This document shows, in pieces, positions 61,093 to 64,000 of a stretch of DNA of 64,000 bases; positions within the stretch are counted from its first letter, which is position 1, and each line of letters starts with the position of its first letter. The DNA lies in contig NZ_ML219769.1 in the NCBI RefSeq assembly GCF_004765785.1, forward strand, positions 1 to 64,000. The letters are read 5' to 3'. Both the position numbers and the translations under genes were made by a program. The stretch is from Halorussus ruber (GTDB lineage: Archaea > Halobacteriota > Halobacteria > Halobacteriales > Haladaptataceae). The notes under the pieces were generated by a model that saw only the letters and a list, made by a program, of their open reading frames with translations, searched no databases and was not told the DNA's origin.

Positions 61093-62097
61093 TCAAGCGT
61101 AGGATTCTTCGTCCTCGACTGGGCCGCTGAACGACGAGTACAGCACGACGAAGTAGGTTGCGACCAGCGGCAGGAGGAGCGACGCGGCGATGGTCGAGAG
61201 GTTGAGCGGGAGCGTCGAAACGATGGCGTCCGCGACTTCGAGGCCGGCCACGGGGTCGATTAGCGGGAACAGGAGCGTCGCAACCAGCGCGACGAGTCCG
61301 TAGGCTTGCCCGGCCACGGCACCGAGCGCGAGGACGTGCCGGTCGCGCCTGCTGGCGACGACGTTCGCCGCGGCCAACAGCACCGTCAGCGCGAGGAGTG
61401 CCAGCGTCGGGAGCGACAGGAGCGAGACGTGCGAGGCGGATTGGCCGCCGACCGCGAGCGCGGCGACCACGAGCAGGAGATAGCCGGCCTGCGCGAGGTG
61501 TCCCATCGGTCGCGTCTCGATTCGGATGTCGCCGCGCGTCTTCAGGCCGAGGTAGGTCGCACCGTCGGTGATGGTGAGCGCGACGACTGCGAGGCCGACG
61601 AGGAGGCTCGCGGCGGACGCGAACTCCTCGACGCCGAACAGCCAGTTGCCGACGAACACGCCGAGGAAGAACGGGGCGGTGACGCTCCCGACGACGAAGG
61701 CCCGGCCCCACCACGTCTGCCACTGGTCGTCGTGGCGCTGTTCGTACATCTCGGGAGCGAGACCGCGGATCAGGAGCGCGGCGAGGATGGCGAACAGAAG
61801 GAGGTAATGGCGACTGAACAGGGCCGCGTAGACCGACGGGAAGACCGCGAACAGCATCCCGCCGAAGACGACCAGCCAGACCTCGTTGCCGTCCCAGAAC
61901 GGGCCGATGGCCGCCAGCAGCGTCTCGCGCTCGGCCTCGGCGTCTCTGGTCGCAAACAGCGCGCCGACGCCGAAGTCGAACCCGTCGAGGAACAGGAAAG
62001 TCCCGAGGACGGCGAAGACGAGCGCGAACCAGAGCGTGTCGAGCGGGAGGCCGAACAGCGGGCCGTCGGCCAGCGAGAGCGCGACGGGGTCAGTCAT
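61093..62097 (-). CDS. cydB: cytochrome bd-type oxidase subunit II
   Basis: A 334-residue membrane protein with about eight helices. The conserved subunit II region is LLAAIGPFWDGNEVWLVVFG, followed by GGMLFAVFPSVYAALFSRHY and ALLIRGLAPEMYEQRHDDQW. It helps form the quinol oxidase, which reduces oxygen to water with high affinity and resists hydrogen peroxide. Its start overlaps the subunit I stop by 8 bases, so the operon is cydAB. Confidence 0.9.
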   Translation of the reverse strand: MTDPVALSLADGPLFGLPLDTLWFALVFAVLGTFLFLDGFDFGVGALFATRDAEAERETLLAAIGPFWDGNEVWLVVFGGMLFAVFPSVYAALFSRHYLLLFAILAALLIRGLAPEMYEQRHDDQWQTWWGRAFVVGSVTAPFFLGVFVGNWLFGVEEFASAASLLVGLAVVALTITDGATYLGLKTRGDIRIETRPMGHLAQAGYLLLVVAALAVGGQSASHVSLLSLPTLALLALTVLLAAANVVASRRDRHVLALGAVAGQAYGLVALVATLLFPLIDPVAGLEVADAIVSTLPLNLSTIAASLLLPLVATYFVVLYSSFSGPVEDEESYA

Positions 62098-63514
62098 CGC
62101 TCGGGACCCCCTCCGCGCTTTCGGGCGTCTCGGCGGCGGGTTTCGGCGGGTCGGCCGGTGCCTGTTTCGGCGGGTCGGTCGGTGCCTCCTCGCGGATGAT
62201 TCGGAGGACGACGTAGGTGTACAGCACGAGCAGGAGGCTGTAGACCACGACGAAGCCGACGAGAGTGGCGAGGGCCTCGGTCCCGGTCAGGTTCGGCGAG
62301 ACGCCCGCGCTGGTCTTCATCACCCCGTCGATGACCCACGGCTGGCGTCCGACCTCGGTGACTATCCAACCGAGTTCGACGGTGAGAATCCCGAGGACCG
62401 ACGAGCCGACGAGTGCTTTTGCGAGGAGATCGTCCTCGAAGAGTTTGCCCTGAAGCCAGCGGACGCCGCCCCAGAACGAAAGCAGGATGAACCACATGCC
62501 GAGGCCGACCATCGCACGGAAGGACCAGAACACGATGGCGACGGGCGGGTCCTCGGTCGGGATGTCGTTCAACCCGGTGATGGTCGCGCCGGGATTACCG
62601 CCGCTGGCGAGGATGGACGCGAGGAAGGGCAACTCGATTACGAATAGCTCCTCGGCGCGCGGGTCCGTGATGTCCGAGACGCTCGTGGGGAAGGCGAGGA
62701 GCTTCAGCCCGACCGACGAGTCGGTGTCGTACTGGGCCTCCATCGCGGCGAACTTCTGGGGCTGGGTATCGGCGACATGGCGGCCGTAGGCGTCACCGTG
62801 GATGGCCTGAAACGGCGCGGTGACGAGCAGGACCGCCAGACTGATTTTCATCGTCTTGCGCCAGAACTGCGTGTCGCGGTCGGTCCAGACGAAGTACGCC
62901 GCGACTCCCGCCATGAACAGCGCGACCGAGAGGACCGCGGCGTTCTGCATGTGGACGAACATCCACGGGAATCGCGGGTTGGCGTAGGCGGCGATGGGGT
63001 CGACCAGCGAGACGATCGGCTGGCCGTTCTTGGTCGCCATCTCGAACCCGCGGGGCGTCTGCATCCACGAGTTGGCGATGAGAATCCAGACCGCCGAGAG
63101 CCACGTGCCGAGGCCGACGAAGATGCTCGACAGCATGTAGAGGCGGTCGGTGACGCGCTCGCGGCCGAAGACGAAGATGCCGAGGAACGTCGCTTCGAGC
63201 ATGAACGCCATCATCCCCTCGACGGCCAGCGGGCCGCCGAAGAGTTCGCCCGCGGCGGTCGAGAACGCCGCGAAGTTGGTGCCGAACTCGAATTCGAGGA
63301 CGATGCCCGTCACGGTTCCGACCACGAACGAGATGGCGAAAATCTGGGTCCAGAACGCTCGGAGTTGTTCGTATACCTGTTCGTCGGTCCGTATCTCTTT
63401 CCACGTGAAATAGATGAGGAAGGGCGCGAGGCCCATGCTCATCACGGGGAAGATGATGTGGACGATGGTCGTCACCGCAAACTGGAGTCTGCTGGCGATG
63501 ACTGGGTCGATCAT
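62090..63514 (-). CDS. cydA: cytochrome bd-type oxidase subunit I
   Basis: A 474-residue haem-binding quinol oxidase subunit. MIDPVIASRLQFAVTTIVHI carries the haem His near residue 19; FGGPLAVEGMMAFMLEATFL holds the conserved Glu pair; VTEVGRQPWVIDGVMKT is the quinol GRQPW motif. It lacks the long Q-loop of E. coli CydA, like the short (CIO-type) enzymes. About nine transmembrane helices. Promoter region 63515-63631 lies between it and the peroxiredoxin gene. Confidence 0.9.
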   Translation of the reverse strand: MIDPVIASRLQFAVTTIVHIIFPVMSMGLAPFLIYFTWKEIRTDEQVYEQLRAFWTQIFAISFVVGTVTGIVLEFEFGTNFAAFSTAAGELFGGPLAVEGMMAFMLEATFLGIFVFGRERVTDRLYMLSSIFVGLGTWLSAVWILIANSWMQTPRGFEMATKNGQPIVSLVDPIAAYANPRFPWMFVHMQNAAVLSVALFMAGVAAYFVWTDRDTQFWRKTMKISLAVLLVTAPFQAIHGDAYGRHVADTQPQKFAAMEAQYDTDSSVGLKLLAFPTSVSDITDPRAEELFVIELPFLASILASGGNPGATITGLNDIPTEDPPVAIVFWSFRAMVGLGMWFILLSFWGGVRWLQGKLFEDDLLAKALVGSSVLGILTVELGWIVTEVGRQPWVIDGVMKTSAGVSPNLTGTEALATLVGFVVVYSLLLVLYTYVVLRIIREEAPTDPPKQAPADPPKPAAETPESAEGVPSDD

Positions 63515-63631
63515 TTGGTGTGAGGTGGTGTCGGGGTGTCAGTTCGGCGGGCGTCACCGCGGTTCGTGCGGTTCGTACCGCAGTTCATACTAGTGTACGG
63601 CGCGCCCGCGAGGCAGGACTCCGCGGTCAGG

Positions 63632-64000
63632 TCATCGGTCGCTCGTGACGAACCACCAGTCGTAGTACTCGTCGCGGTCGGGGTCCAGTTCGTCCTCGCG
63701 CGCTCGGGCCTCGCTCTCGGTGCTCGGCGGCGACAGCAGAACCTTGTCGCCGAACGTCTCGTTGTCGGGCCAGTCGGCGGGCGCGGCGACGCCGTCGTCG
63801 TCGCTCTTCTGGAGCGCGCGGAGCGACCGCAGAATCTCGTCGATGTTCCGGCCGATCTCCATCGGGTAGGTCAGGACCAACCGGACGATTCCCTCGGGGT
63901 CCACGACGAAGACGCTCCGGACGGTGGCGGTGCCCGCGCCGGGGTGGAGCATCCCGAGTCGCTGAGCGACGCTCCCTTGGTCGTCGGCGACGATGGGGAA
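63632..64000 (-). CDS. 1-Cys peroxiredoxin, C-terminal part (5' end outside window)
   Basis: The frame is open to the window edge and reads [20 protein letters not shown], then [40 protein letters not shown] and the C-terminus [11 protein letters not shown]: the second half of a Prx6-type peroxiredoxin. The peroxidatic Cys lies upstream of the window. It reduces peroxides; its place next to cydAB suggests joint oxidative-stress duty. Confidence 0.85.
   Translation of the reverse strand, partial: FPIVADDQGSVAQRLGMLHPGAGTATVRSVFVVDPEGIVRLVLTYPMEIGRNIDEILRSLRALQKSDDDGVAAPADWPDNETFGDKVLLSPPSTESEARAREDELDPDRDEYYDWWFVTSDR

Noticed and set aside
1-64000. tRNA, rRNA and CRISPR arrays
   Set aside because: No cloverleaf-like sequence, rRNA segment or spaced identical repeats of CRISPR type were seen; the tandem repeats here have no spacers.

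Overview
The window is from a halophilic archaeon (class Halobacteria). The evidence is high G+C coding sequence, strongly acidic proteins, many Tat lipoproteins (RR motif followed by a lipobox Cys), leaderless TATA-type promoters 25-35 bases before start codons, two Orc1/Cdc6 genes with haloarchaeal origin recognition boxes, and a type 2 isopentenyl-diphosphate isomerase for ether lipids. The genus cannot be fixed from sequence alone. All family names come from reading motifs; no search was run.

Layout. (1) 1-4.5 kb: 3' part of a large TSP3-repeat protein ending in a PD-(D/E)XK nuclease-like tip, with a likely immunity gene overlapping its stop and two more small genes, i.e. an archaeal polymorphic-toxin locus. 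(2) 4.7-10.8 kb: small accessory haloarchaeal genes (winged-helix regulator plus partner), a membrane protein, a PQQ-type propeller lipoprotein, and fragments (a duplicated-gene remnant, a conjugation-type ATPase remnant, an orphan antitoxin-like regulator). (3) 11-18.5 kb: Tat-exported lipoproteins, a second propeller, an amidohydrolase and a UspA protein. (4) 18.7-20.6 kb: a second, partly decayed copy of the regulator/partner unit beside nested IS6-type remnants. (5) 20.7-43.8 kb: a defence island with McrB-McrC, a DUF499-type ATPase, three paralogous DUF1156-type adenine methyltransferases, a Snf2 helicase with a coiled-coil zinc protein, and a second McrB-like ATPase with an EVE-like N-terminus plus a nuclease. 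(6) 43.9-44.6 kb: fused gene fragments, probably the right-hand scar of the island. (7) 44.9-64 kb: core-like chromosome with membrane proteins, dienelactone hydrolase, HdeD-like protein, two orc genes, a replication origin at 55.2-56.0 kb, fni, cydAB and a 1-Cys peroxiredoxin running off the end.

How the genes work together. In the island the methyltransferases would mark host DNA, the DUF499 ATPase and Snf2 helicase would act as DNA-dependent motors, and the two McrBC-like pairs would cut DNA with foreign modification. This resembles BREX- or DISARM-like logic, but the gene combination, especially three parallel DUF1156 enzymes, does not match a named system I can recall. The origin has inverted ORBs around an A+T-rich core, two tandem-repeat arrays on its left arm, and an adjacent orc gene reading away.
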